From assembly GCA_025084515.1 (NCBI GenBank), contig JAJAGP010003188.1:17459-81458 (forward strand): a stretch of DNA of 64,000 nt, written 5' to 3'. Origin of the DNA: Ancistrus triradiatus. Its lineage: Eukaryota > Chordata > Actinopteri > Siluriformes > Loricariidae. Positions 22,940 through 34,400 of this stretch are shown here, one piece after another (position 1 is the first letter of the stretch; every line of letters begins with the position of its first letter). The notes beneath the pieces were generated by a model. The model made no database searches, was not told where the DNA came from, and was given only the letters and a program-made list of their open reading frames with translations. The position numbers and the translations under genes were made by a program.

Positions 22940-24110
22940 TGTTTTAAGTACATTGTGAAGGTCCACGGACCGGATGTTTACACTCACCTGCGTACATGTG
23001 ACGTGACAAGAAAGATGATTGATTGAGATTAGTTTGTCATGACTTACAGTTCTATGCAGAAGTCTTAGGCCACTATTAGATTAGACATAGCCCTGTTTTA
23101 ATAACAGTATGATCATATATTATTTCTCAGTTGCTTTATTAGAATACAAGCTGAAAATACAGAAGTTCTATGCAGTATTAAAACACACTGACCAACATCA
23201 GAAAAAACAGCTGCAGTAGACTACAGTGGCAAGTATTTATTGTGACCTCCCCTTACACTTGAGCAATAGCAGCATCTAGCAGCTTCATTAAGATGATGAA
23301 GTTGACCCTTCTACGGGCAGAAGAACCTTGATCAGGAAAGGTCTACATGTAGAAGAGGAACAGCATGAAAAGGCCAACAAGCACTAAAGCTCACGACTCC
23401 TCCAATGAAGATCAGTGGAAAGGAGTACTATGGAGTGAATTTTTAAAATTTTTGGGTCTAACTGTCGACGCCATGTTACATATGATTATACCATTGCTAG
23501 AACAACCATAATAGTGGCCTAAGACTTTTGCACACTACTGTTAATCCGTGTCCAAATGTGGCCCTATTCTGTAAATATACTAACCGTGTGTATTCACATC
23601 TGAGGACTTGAATGCCCTTGACTGTTCCTTCACACTATGGCCTTTGGCCCACCCGAATGCAATCACTCCTTTTTTGCCAATCATAAACATCTTGTTTGTG
23701 ACCCACACATCAAACGAGACATTCACTGCACTGTACCACCTCTTCCCAATCTACAAATCCCATTACACATCCTGCAGGTATTTATAGTCTAAGCATCCTC
23801 CCTTGCAAACACCATCTGCACTAGCCTGAAGTTACTACCACCTTAAACTCGCAAGGTGACCAATTTTTTTGTCCATTTGGTATATGTATTAGCTTCTATT
23901 ACTTATAAGAAGGCTGATCTTGTAAAAGCTAATGTGTAAAACCACTTCTGGATCTCAAAGTGTGGCTGTTTGCTCAGTAACAGGCCCGAATCTGAACACT
24001 ATGTAAAACGGCAGGCAGGCATCTTTGAGGACACCTACAAAGAAGACCTGATGTCCATCGAGAGGGAGCACAGTTACAGAAAGCACCAAAGGGGATTTCA
24101 CGGCCTTTAG
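13857..24110 (+). CDS. ghrh: Prepro-growth hormone-releasing hormone (GHRH), complete
   Basis: GHRH is a secreted hypothalamic peptide that acts on the pituitary GHRH receptor to release growth hormone. The four coding exons are 13857-13936, 20693-20797, 22487-22591 and 23984-24110, in phases 2, 2, 2. They total 417 nt and encode 138 aa. Exon 1 is a signal peptide (MKVRAVVLALCWMLVPVPC). Exon 2 is a propeptide (FGQRATAIL...HVEF). Exon 3 encodes SGR then the hormone, beginning HADAIFTNSYRKVLGQISAR and ending FLQTIS-GKR, which is an amidation and dibasic cleavage signal. Exon 4 encodes a C-terminal peptide after HYVKR and ends FHGL-stop. All introns are GT/AG. Intron 1 (6.8 kb) holds two Tc1 elements and intron 3 a MITE. 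The HADAIFTNSYRKVLGQ core is diagnostic of GHRH, and PRP of the adcyap1 gene would differ. rpn2 follows tail to tail, as in mammals. Confidence 0.95.
14220..14415. repeat. Compound CA/TA microsatellite
   Basis: CA-rich, then TA-rich, then CA/CATA tracts abut the left end of Tc1 element B in ghrh intron 1. Confidence 0.95.
14420..16035 (+). mobile_element. Tc1/mariner-like element B, degenerate
   Basis: Left end AGTGGGGCAAAAAAGTATTT and right inverse AAATACTTTTTGCCCCCACTG, with long subterminal repeats (GATGAGAGAGGTCTGTAATTTTCATC in both arms). A transposase gene starts at ATG 14789 (MAKTKELSKDTRKKIVDLH) and can be followed to about 15800 through frameshifts. It includes VKHGGGNIMLWG and SPDLNPIENVWREL, which are hallmarks of the DDE Tc1 family. 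It is not functional. It lies in ghrh intron 1. Confidence 0.9.
16036..17758. other. ghrh intron 1 sequence, no gene seen
   Basis: A TA-rich simple tract (about 16040-16150) is followed by AT-rich, purine-rich DNA. A partial SINE lies at 16363-16512. No splice-bounded coding segment was recognised. Confidence 0.5.
16363..16512 (-). repeat. tRNA-derived SINE, copy 7 (partial)
   Basis: Reverse orientation. It keeps GGGTCTTGCTCAAAGG, GGCAGAGGTGGGATTTGAACC (inverted B box) and the pairing CTTCTGGTCCA. The 3' tail is truncated. Confidence 0.7.
17763..17837. repeat. Long near-perfect inverted repeat (hairpin)
   Basis: TGCTTTAACGTGAGATA-TGGCAC is mirrored by GTGCCA-TATCTCACGTTAAAGCA across a 20-25-bp loop. 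A related single arm (TAACGTGAGATATTGG) occurs at about 32275-32292 in an rpn2 intron, preceded there too by ATTTAAGCA-TAA-ACACG. It is probably the terminus of a dispersed MITE-like repeat rather than a regulatory hairpin. Confidence 0.7.
17840..19234 (-). mobile_element. Tc1/mariner-like element D, degenerate transposase
   Basis: The right terminus is CCTTTATTTTTTTTAGCAGTG, a Tc1-type end. The left terminus is truncated. The transposase reads on the minus strand from ATG 18935 (MRRTLQPTQVAQVVQLIHDG) to TGA near 17911, with frameshifts. Recognisable parts are FTDESRFTLSTCDRRDRVWR, GSGSVMVWGGISLEGAQPF and WPARSPDLNPIEHIWD. The middle acidic site reads QENARPH where DNARPH is usual. It is non-functional and lies in ghrh intron 1. 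Confidence 0.92.
19875..20160. repeat. Dispersed unclassified repeat (family R) with CA tract
   Basis: It resembles 12280-12525, with GGGGCACCAACACACACACTC, a CA microsatellite at about 19960-19991, then ATGTCTTTGGAATGTGGGAGGG and ACATGCAAAGTCCACACAGGCAG. Confidence 0.65.
20957..21871. mobile_element. hAT-like MITE interrupted by a nested element
   Basis: Left end TAGGGGTGTAATGATACGATCTGCTCACG and inverse right end CGTCACGATGTAACGTTACACCCTT. The interior is split by the Tigger-like copy at 21062-21644. Related copies are at 24322-24785 and 25903. No coding capacity. It lies in ghrh intron 2. Confidence 0.75.
21062..21644. mobile_element. Pogo/Tigger-like non-autonomous element nested in hAT-like MITE
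   Basis: Ends CAGTGGTACCTCGGTTCTCGAC and the inverse ACGAGGTACCACTG are bordered by TA on both sides. The 583-bp interior is non-coding and shared with the 29340-30050 and 6160-7097 copies. Confidence 0.8.
22487..22591 (+). CDS. ghrh: ghrh hormone-coding exon
   Basis: This 105-nt exon between TATTCAG and GGTAAAG encodes the whole mature hormone. The predicted mature form is 27 residues starting His-Ala-Asp-Ala-Ile-Phe, with Ser amidated from the Gly of GKR. The only long frame on this strand over the exon is shifted and meaningless, so an ORF-length search misses the gene. Confidence 0.96.
22846..22936. repeat. (TA)n microsatellite
   Basis: Roughly 45 TA units in ghrh intron 3. The poly-Tyr/Ile frame over it is an artefact. 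Confidence 0.97.
23047..23540. mobile_element. Mariner-like MITE (family M), copy 1
   Basis: Ends CAGTTCTATGCAGAAGTCTTAGGCCAC and inverse GTGGCCTAAGACTTTTGCACACTACTG. Non-coding interior with CCCCTTACACTTG-GCAATAGCAGCATC shared with 62670-62951 and, in reverse, with 49190-49706. It lies in ghrh intron 3. Confidence 0.75.
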
Positions 24111-24320
24111 GTACGTCATGGGTCCTTATGAAGCTCTTTATTTCCCAAAGCGCACCCTAACCTTTCCTCATTGCTTTTAGTTTCCAGTGCAGTGAACGTA
24201 CCGGTGGACCTGCAACGGACAGCACAGGTGTAGAGACTCGACACAGAAGATAACCAGCATCCTGCCATTTACAAGTGAAATACTGAAAGTACAAACGAAT
24301 AAATCACAACAGTACCGGCG
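24111..24320 (+). other. ghrh: ghrh 3' UTR with probable small intron
   Basis: The TAG stop is followed at once by GTACGT, a usable donor. A polypyrimidine acceptor CATTGCTTTTAG ends at 24180. A poly(A) signal AATAAA lies at 24299-24304, so the mRNA should end near 24320. The splice inside the UTR is inferred. Confidence 0.6.
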
Positions 24321-24321
24321 A

Positions 24322-24785
24322 ACAGGGGTGTAACGATGCACTCTGCTCACAACTCCATTCACAATACTGAGTTTACCATTCATTTCTCTCATTATTATCG
24401 AGTTTACATTCAATAAAGGACAATCTTTTTTTCTGAAGCATCAAGAATGAGAAAATATACATGCAATTAAATGAAATAAGGAGTTTTCAATAATTCTACT
24501 GCAACAAAATGTGCTACTGTAATAGTTTCATTTTAATGAAATACCCAATTTAAAAGTAGTTTGTATAAATACATTTTTTCCTGAATTGAAAATCAAAGTA
24601 AACAAACAGCGCTTACTGAGAACAGAGGATATGCGAATAGGAGCATGGCCTTTGATAGCACCCTCTGGTGTTCATAAAATGCAATAGGATTAGATAGAAT
24701 AAACCCAACGCATCACCCAACTCCACAAAGCGGTCACATTTGTGCATCACGATGCAGTGTGTCACGCCGTATCGCTACACCCCTA
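24322..24785. mobile_element. hAT-like MITE between ghrh and rpn2
   Basis: Ends CAGGGGTGTAACGATGCACTC and inverse CGTATCGCTACACCCCT. The flanking octamers ACCGGCGA and ACCGCTGA resemble an aged 8-bp target duplication. It begins about 20 bp after the ghrh poly(A) signal and ends about 180 bp before the inferred rpn2 3' end. Confidence 0.75.
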
Positions 24786-24954
24786 CCGCTGAGATTCAGG
24801 GAATCAATTCAGAAAACAGACCAATATCAAACTGTGCTGTTATACAAATGTACTGTCTTTAGACCATTATATTAAACTACATCCTAATTCTAACTTCTTG
24901 CACTCTACTTGAATAAATGTTCAATTAAGAAAGAGAAAACGATACAACCAGGGC

Positions 24955-25468
24955 ATTGTGTTTTTGTTTTTATTTGTTTTCTTTACAAAAACATTGCTAG
25001 CCAAGTTGCGTGTTCAGAGTGGTAGGATCTGTACGATTGGCACAATCAATCAACACGTCTATCAAAATGAGGAACTTGGTCAGACGTAAACAAACCAAAG
25101 CTGATCACAGGGATGTAAAGTTGGAGGGGAAAAAAAAAATCCATATTCACCAAGAAACAAACACGAGGAAACGATCATATCTCCTTCGGCAAGAACGCCA
25201 CCTGAACACAATCAGCTCAGAACTCCAATGAATCGATTTTACAGTGCTTTCAGTTTTCCAAAAGAAAAGTAATAAAAATGTCAAACTGCATTCTTGTTTT
25301 TCAGATTTGTAGACTTTTTTTGGGCACAGTCCACCGATTGGTCATGGGCCGTCAGAGCCATGCCAGTTAACCACCACCAACCTTGAGCTTTGCTTGCCAT
25401 ATTTCTTCACTTAAATAAAGACTTGAACGAAAATGAAGTACTGGTCTCCTCATGACTGCTTTCTGTGA
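24955..25468 (-). other. rpn2: Inferred rpn2 3' UTR
   Basis: Downstream of the QEGK stop on the minus strand there is about 500 nt of non-repetitive sequence. It ends in a reverse-strand AATAAA (read from TTTATT at 24970-24975). It faces the ghrh 3' end about 650 bp away. Confidence 0.55.
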
Positions 25469-28400
25469 TCATTTACCTTCTTGTCTGAAAAGGGAAAAAA
25501 AACATTTGATGAAAATTGTGCATAGAACTGGCGAGGCTGCTTTTGGAAGCAAATCGCAGACACAGACAAGACAACATCTCAGCAATCACTGTCAATGTCA
25601 ATGAGGCACGGCCATCAGTGAGTGTTCACATGCACACCAATAACACCATCAGTATATGAATATGAAGTTACTACAATACGAGTGAGTACCATTTAAAAGG
25701 TACAATGAAATAGTTAAACATACTACATCCCTAATTAATTCTTGTCCATGCCTTAACTCTCTTAAAATGGAAATGTGTTAAGTGCATACATAATGCATTT
25801 CTAGGGTTTAGCCACCAACACTGTACACCAAACATCAAGACAGAAGGATATTGTCAGTACGGGCCTGTGAGTGGAGGCAAGCCCAGATAGGAAACAAATG
25901 ACTAGGGGTGGAACGATACACTCTGCTCCTGATTCGATTTGATTCACAATACTGAGTTCGATTGCTTCTGAAGTGATGCAAAGCAATGCACATTCTCCTA
26001 AATAATTAAATCAACTTTAGTCCCCTGCTATTAAAAACATTACTAGAAACAGAGGATTAAAACTTAAACCAAATACTCTGTTGTAGCTTCACTATACCTT
26101 AGATAACCGAGTGAAAACATTCCATTTTATTTCTGAAAAATAATTAAAAATGCACTTTTCTTGTATAAAAACGTAAACAAATTCTCCAGTCTGTTGCAAT
26201 TAAAAAGAAATCAAGAGTTTTCAATAATGCTACTGCCAATCTTAAGTTGAAAAGTAAACAAACATGCTCACTGAGCCTTTAAACATGCTTCACTTTCACC
26301 TCAAGTCTTTATCGAGTGTTGTGTACGAGCATGACGTGTGATTCCCTCTGGTGTTCAGAAAATGCAATTGCATTAGATTCAAAACGCACATGACATTTAC
26401 ATTGACAGCATTTAGCAGACGCCCTTATCCAGAGCGACTTACAATTGGTACAGTCTTACAGTCCAAGCAATTGTGGGTTAAGGGTCTTGCTCAAGGACCC
26501 AACAGTGGCAGCTTGGCAGAGGTGGGATTTGAACCCTGGACCTTGTGGTCCATAGTCCAGTACCTTACCCGCTAGGCTACCACAGTCCCACATGGCACAA
26601 TTTTATATTGATCCGTTTCCCGAATTGATTCCCCGATATGACATCGCATGTGAAACGTCTACAGTAAGAGTTGGCTATGAGAAATCAATTTCATGATCTC
26701 CAGAGACATTACACTCTAGTTTGTAATGCTCTTGGAGTAGTATTTATTAAAATATCTTCGGAGGGCAGTATTACACACTTGAGCTTGCCGCTACAGCTGC
26801 CATTACCACACCACGAACTTGTACATCCTGGTTTTCAACTCAATGCATTCAATTTTTATTTTGGTCCATCTCTAGAATGGAGTATGAAATTTGTATAATG
26901 CCAATGTTATTTAAACGCACATAATTAGAGTTATGAGTATAGGTTAAAAAAAAAAATGAAATTGGATTATTTGCAGTCATCAAACGATCTCATACATGTC
27001 ACACTCATGTGGATGATGAGCACATGCTAAAGGTGACAACAGGCAACATATGGAAATGCTGTGGGAAAGAAAATTCCACAAATTGCTACGAATGAGGCAA
27101 AAACGGTGTGAAAACAGCCATGCATTTAGCATCACAACAGCTAGCATCATGCTTTGTCTCGGACGCAGAACCTTACTTCAGCCTGGAAGACTGGGCTTTG
27201 TTAGAAATAAAGGGTTCACCGCAGACTCCTATACTTAGCCAATCTACTAGTCTGCTCGGCAGCAATCCTGGAGGCAAAGGATCATACAAGGAAGGAGAAG
27301 AGAGCAGCAGACAGGGAGTTTTAGATCTAACGAAAGCAGCAGTATTTTAAGAAGCACTACAGAGTTTATCTAAAGAAAGCACAGAAAGAGTTTAAACACC
27401 AGTAAACCAAAGAGAGTAAGCTTTAAAAAAATGGTTGTAAAAATTTATAATTTGACCATAAGCAAAGAGCGAGCTTTCCAGGCACTGTTTGGGACATGAG
27501 ACAGAATAAGAAAGCTATGTTAATCATCTGAGAACCCGTGAGCCTTTTGATTATGGGTCTCTCAAACATAGTGTACTCGTAGTGGTGCGCATAGTGGTGC
27601 TTGAAAGTTTGTGAACCCTTTAGAATTGTTAATATTTCTGCTTAAATGACTTGAAACATCATTAGATTTCCTCACAAGTCCTAAATGTAGATAAAGAGAA
27701 CCCAGTTAAACAAATGAAACAAAAATATTATACTTGGTCATTTATTTATTGAGGAAAATGATCCAATATTACATTTTAGTGAGTGGCAAAAGTATGTGAA
27801 CCTCTAGGATTAGCAGAGTGGGCACCCCGTTTTAGTTAAAGAACAGGGATCTATAAAAGTCTGCTCTTCACAACATGTTTGTGGAAGTGTATCATGGTAC
27901 AAAGGAGATTTCTGAGTTGTTGATGCTCATCAGGCAGGAAAAGGTTACAAAACCATCTCTAAAGAGTTTGGACTCCACAAATCCACAGTCAGACAGATTG
28001 TGTACAAATGGAGGAAATTCAAGACCATTGTTACCCTCCCCAGGAGTGGTCGACCAGCAAAGATAACTCCAAGAGCAAGGCGTGTAATAGTTGGTGAGAT
28101 CACAAAGGGGCCCAGGGTAACTTCTAAGCAACTGAAGGCCTCTCTCACATTGGCTAATGTTAATGTTCATGAGTCCACCATCAGAAGAACACTGAACAAC
28201 AATGGTGTGCATGGTAGGGTTACAAGGAGAAAGCCACTGCTCTCCAAAAAGAACATTGCTGCTCGTCTGCAGTTTGCTAAAGATCACATGGACGAGCCAG
28301 AAGGCTATTGGAAGAATGTTTTGTTGACGGATGAGACCAAAAAAGAAAACCGTTATGTTCAGAGAAAGGAAAACACTGCATTCCAGCATAAGAACCTTAT

Positions 28401-31400
28401 CCCATCTGTGAAACATGGTGGTGGTAGGTATCATGGTTTGGGCCTTGTTTTGCTGCATCTGGGCAGGACGGCGTGCCATCATTGATGGAACAATGGATTT
28501 GAATTATAGCAGAAAATTCTAAGGAAAATGTGTCAGGACATCTGTCCATGAACTGAATCTTCAAGAGAAGGTGGGTCATTTGCAGCAAGACAACGACCCT
28601 ACAAGCCACACTAAGAAAAGGATATCTACCAAAGAATGGTTACAGAAGAATAAAGTTTCATGTTTTTGGAATGGCCAAGGTCAAAGTCCTGACCTTCATC
28701 CATGGAAAGTTGTGGGAAGGACCTGAAGCGAGCAGCTAATGTGAGGAAACCCACCAACATCCCAGAGCTGAAGCTGTTCTGTACGGAGGAATGGGCTAAA
28801 ATTCCTCCAAGCCGGTGTGCAGGACTGATCAACAGCTACAGGAAACGTTTAGCTGCAGTTATTGCTGCTTTGAAAGCAAGGTTCACATACTTTTGCCACT
28901 CACATATGTAATATTGGATCATTTTTCTCAATAAATAAATAAATTCCTTGTCTACTTTTAGGAATTGTGTGAAAATCTGATGATGATTTAGGTCATATTT
29001 ATGCAGAAATATATACAATTCTAAAGGGTTCACAAACTTTCCAGCACCACTGTACTATAGATGCATATGATCTGAGAAACCAGCAACAGCAAACATTTCA
29101 AGAGAACAACCACTGTTCCCTTTCGTTGAAGAGCATTTACAAAACAGCCAGTTGGGACGTGAACAAGAACTCCATCATTCTCATAGCCACCAGCAGCTGA
29201 TTTTGCTGTATTATGCCAATTTTCCACTTGCATGCCCACCATGGTTGCTTGTTGCACAGTGAAGCTGGGATTTCCAGCCCAAGTCCAGAAGTACTTCCTC
29301 CATCAATTTCTCCATTTGTCCTAGCAAAATTACATACATGGGTACCTCGGTTCTTAACCACCTCGGTACTTGTCGAATTCGGTTCTTGACCCATTTTTAC
29401 CAGTAAATTGTGTCTCGGATCTCGTCATTAGCTCGGTACTCTGTGCACTTGCTTAATCTTGTATCATGCCTCATTTCAGCCGAAACTCATCTCACGATTC
29501 AGTACACCGGTTCAGATTCACAACAGCTCTTGTTCAGAGAAGATCTCCGCTGTGTTTCATGGTTTTCTTTATTTTTACATCTACAGTACTGTTTTCTTAG
29601 TGCAAATTAGTCCCATGGGTCCTAAAATGGTTAGGTATAAAGCCAACCGAAAGGAAAACATTTTGGAAAGGAAAGGAAATGACAGCCAACCGAAAGGAAA
29701 ACTGCCTTTTAGGCTGAGCAGTTAGCATTAGGAGCTAGTGCCCTGAGTTCACCAATAGAGTAAGTGTTTTGCTTTTACTTCTCACTTCTAATCCATTACT
29801 CACTAAATTACATGAGATTATTCAACACTTTATTATAAAATAAGCTTTGTGTTACTGACTTTGGCCAACTGTAGATTATATTAAACTCATCAGTTCATGA
29901 TACATTTAACTTATGATGGATTCGTCGGAACATCTCCCCATCATAAATCAGGGAGCACCTGTACAATACAACTCCAGTAATGCATAGAATGTCTTCGACA
30001 GTGTGGATTTTCACCGAATTACCGACGAGAACCGAGGTACCACTGTATATTGTAAAATAGCCGAGACAGGTTGCTGAACCTGAAACTAACACCGGTCCCT
30101 TTTCCTTCCAGATTCAGGCATATCCATCATGGACACAATTTTATAGAGGTGAATTCATAATTGTGGTTCTACCTAGAGGTAAGACTGAAATGGTAGGGTA
30201 AATGTGGTCAAATGTATGATCTCCTGCAACAAACGTCTAACGTAAATAAGTCGGGGGTGGTCCAGTGTGGCATGACCAAAGTCCAAGTGAAAAGGTGGCA
30301 TTACTAACAGCTTTTTCACCATCATAACGGTCTACCATTACATAAACTGCACAAGGGCTGGATGCAAAGTGAAAGCGCACCTTTTAACCGCTTTCTGGGC
30401 CAGCATACGGTTCCCGGCTAGGAACGTGAGACTGCCGAGAATGGCCAGGTACTTCAGAGTCTGGAACATGTCGAGCTGAGTCCAGTACACGTACATCAAG
30501 CCCAACATAGCTGCAATGTAGACAAGAAATAACAACGTCTGATATTCCCATAATACTATTAAACATTTGGTAATAAGCATGGTTACTTTCTGTAATGTGA
30601 GTGTGGTGATTTAGAAGTTTGTAAGATATGAAGGAGAAGAGTGGGAAACATAAGATGTATAGACTGAACGAGTGAGTATTCAAAGAACTCAACTTCTAAC
30701 AAGCATCTCACACAAGCAGATCAAAGCTATATGGTGAAAACCAGTGAGGCAAACATACAGCCATCTGGGACTTTTGGCTCTTACCTGCATGGCCGACATG
30801 GAACAGGATAGAACTGGGTGACAGGGTGAAGCTGGAAATGTTGGCACCCAGCTTGAACCACTGCACAGAAAGCGACGGTCTGATATTAATAAAACATTTC
30901 TGCAAACCACTGTTTAAAATTTCATAGCTTATAATATGTAATGTATCAGTGACAAACTCGGCCTTTTTAAGGTACATCTACCAGGTACTAAAGGCCATGT
31001 TATCAGGCTCATTACATTCTGATAGACCCACCATAAAGTGACTGCATCAAAAACTTACACACTGCATATAAAATCACAGCCTAACCAACCTTAAACATAT
31101 TTAATAACAAAATTAAGCAACAGAACACAAGTTAATGCGAATATAATCAGGGCTGTGATTTGGTTGCAGGCATGAGCCAAAGGCGAGTGCCGTAGATAAT
31201 CACAGGCGAGAGTTTATTTGCGATAACACACAACCTCAAGTGTTCTGTCACTAAACTTAACTTAAACACCGACAGCTACGGAGCGACAATCATGGTCAGT
31301 TGTGGCTAATATGAAGCCTAACAGCCAGACAAAGAACCAATTAATTCCCAGGAAGACGTCCATACCAGAATGAGCAGCAGCAGGAAGGGGGACAGGACGA

Positions 31401-34400
31401 GTCCAGTGAAGGCGTTGGACAGGACCGTGGGAGGTCTCTTCTCTGGCTCCCGAAACAGATGCTAGTTGTAAAGAAAAAAGGTTTCTCAGAACTGCAGTGA
31501 GCACAGTAATCAGTCGTGCATTTCACATGTTTTCTATATTCATCATTATATTATGACAGAGCCGAATACCTGGATCTCTGGTTTGGGAACATAAAGGTTC
31601 TTGGACTGAACAGTTGATGGAGCCTCCTCATCGAGGAACTTAAGAACAAGGTCCGCCTTTGAAGAAATACAAGAATTAGACGCATGTGTGATGGTACAGC
31701 TGCACAGCCTCATGTGATTTAGCAAACTAGCTCAGTGTACAGATTCCAGTCAAGTGCCATACCACGTTCCACAAGACCGGGTTCTCCAGTGTGGCATCTC
31801 CCACCATCAGGTAGAGCGCATAGGTCCCAGACATGGAATCAAACTCGGCTTTCCTCTCAGCAGTATCCAGCTCAAACTTGTACAGGTTCTTGTTGTCTGG
31901 TTCAGCCACGAACACCACCTCTTGGCCCGTCTTCTGGTTATGCAACCTGACAAAAGTCTGAGGAGAGTCAAGAGAAACCAGATTACTCATGAACCTTAGT
32001 TTGGCAATTTTATTTGGAATGAGACCTAAGCATTCCAGCTGGATTTCTTTTCTGGACTTTGCATTGGCATCACTAGCCCATTTAAGTCTAAACATTGGGC
32101 ATTTTCTGACATCTGGCGCAATTACCTACACAAAATTTGGGATACTTCTTTATAAACTGTGCTCATACCTGTACGACAGCAGGTTCAATCACAAACACTT
32201 CGTCCCATGACACGCGAGACAACAGCATACACATGGTTTTTCTTATTTAAGCAATAACACACGAGGTTTGTGGTATAACGTGAGATATTGGGACATGTAC
32301 AAAGTGCCGATGACCCAATTTATAAGGGAGGCTGTTACTAAGACACTTAGTGAGTGAGATCCTGGTGTTAACGAAAGCGGATAATCCCGCTACGATTATC
32401 TGTTATTTGACTAGTGATTATAAATTTGGAAAACTAAGCTATTAATGTTAATATCAGTCAAAAATGTAAATGGCGAGTTATACAGCATCAGCAGCTTTGT
32501 TGAATTAAGAGCTGGACTTAACAGAATGAATCTCCGATCAGCCGGGGATGGTTTTTAACCAGAGTTTACACCAGCAAACAACATCTCTGTGAGTGTTGTA
32601 AAGAAAATACAGATAGGATGGAACCAATGAAGCTGCTGATGCTGTAGGACTCTCCTTCTACATTTCTGACTGAATACATTAAAAGTCCAGGATGTTTGCC
32701 TTTCCAGCTAATCCAACTCCTTATTTGTAAGAGTGGCAAAGCTTGGCTCAGTGGAAGAATCAGGCTGGTCATTAAGGGCTTATAGACAAAGAGTGTGTCT
32801 GAAATGGTCCAGTCGTTTACTCATGCACTGACCACTATAGTGTGTGTTGTGTAATACACTAGAGGGTAGCAGTGAGCAACACTTACTTCCGCCGGAAACC
32901 TTTAGTCACATAAACCAACCAAAACATCAACAAGCCCACCGGTGCTGTAAAAAGACTTCTGAGTGACACAGTTTAGCGATGTTTTAATTTAGCTGACAGT
33001 AGGGCTGCAACAACGAATCGATAAAAATCGATTATTAAAAGCGTTGACAACGAATTTCATTATCGATTCGTTGTGTCCCATGATTTATGTGTCCCCCGCC
33101 TTATCATATCCGCTTACGTTACTTGCGGCACTTGCGGTCAGCGTTGGGAAAAAACAAAAACAAAAAAACACGAGCGATTGAACTGAGCGAGGCGGAGACG
33201 GCGCGGAATCTTCAAAACAAGTTAGCATTAAGGCTATGTCCGCACGTACACGGGTATTTTCTAAAACGGGGGTTTAAATTTGTTTATAAAAACATCCCGT
33301 CCACACAAGCACTGTTTAAACAAAAAACTTCGTCCACAAAAACGCACACAGTCGCTGTCAAGAGCAGAGCCAAACCAGCAGTCCTATATGCCGGCGAAGC
33401 AGCTCACTCAGCGACAACAGCGACGTCCTATGCATACGAACATTTTCTCGCCATTGTTCTTCAACAACCACTTCGATTTGAAAGCTGTCCCACCAACGAG
33501 AGGTCCGACCGGGTCTCGTCCCAAACCGGCGATGCTGGGGGCAGGAACTGCTTCGTGGGTGTGATGGATATAGTAGTGACCTCCGTAGCGCATTCTGACG
33601 CCTCTGTTCTTCAGTGTAATGAAAACGTAATAATTGTAAATGTATTAATGTAGATATTTGTAACAAGTTCGGTCAGCAGTGTACCTCAGCTGGCGCTATT
33701 GTGGCTACGTCCGCTATTGCACAAAATCGCCTCATGTAAACAAAGGAGGTAACGGCGCACAAAGTGACGTTACAAGCAAAAAACTCCGTTTCCCCAGTCC
33801 ACATGACAACGCTGAAAACTGAGTTTCTGAAAATCTTCACCCTGGAAGGAGTTTTGCAAAAAAAAGTCCGTTTTCAGTGACCTAAAACGCCGTTTTCCTC
33901 TAGACGAAAGATCAAAATGCATAGAAAAAGCTACGTTTTTAAAAATACCCGTGTTCGTGTGGACAGGGCCATAGTCTCTAACAAGAGAGCCAGCTTTAGC
34001 CAGGAGCATGTTGACATGATAACATTTTTTGGATTGCAACGCAAAGTTCCTAAAGAAAGGGAGTGAATGAGTTTGTATGTAGGGTTTGCATCAGAGATGC
34101 ACTTATTTTTCTTTATTATTTAATTTGTTATTTTAATTTATTAATAAATTTAATTTATTATTATTCATTTATTGTAAGCACTTATTTGCTCTGTTATTTA
34201 ATGTTATATTTCTGAATAAAGACATGGAAAGGTTTTTTTTAAAAACCCGATTCATCGGGGAAAAAAAATAATCGACCGATTAATCGATTATTAAAATAAT
34301 CGTTAGTTGCAGCCCTAGCTGACAGTGCTACTTATCAAGTGCAGAACTTCACTTATTTGTCCGACGAACTAAAACCATGACAAATACATAAATATTAAAT

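Noticed and set aside
28000..28485. 161-codon frame resembling a transposase
   Set aside because: It is part of the decayed Tc1 element C. Upstream and downstream parts are in other frames, so no functional transposase is claimed.
33087..33653. 188-codon plus-strand reading frame
   Set aside because: It lies inside the hAT-like element and its nested TIR element, has no similarity I can name, and crosses the inner element's boundary.
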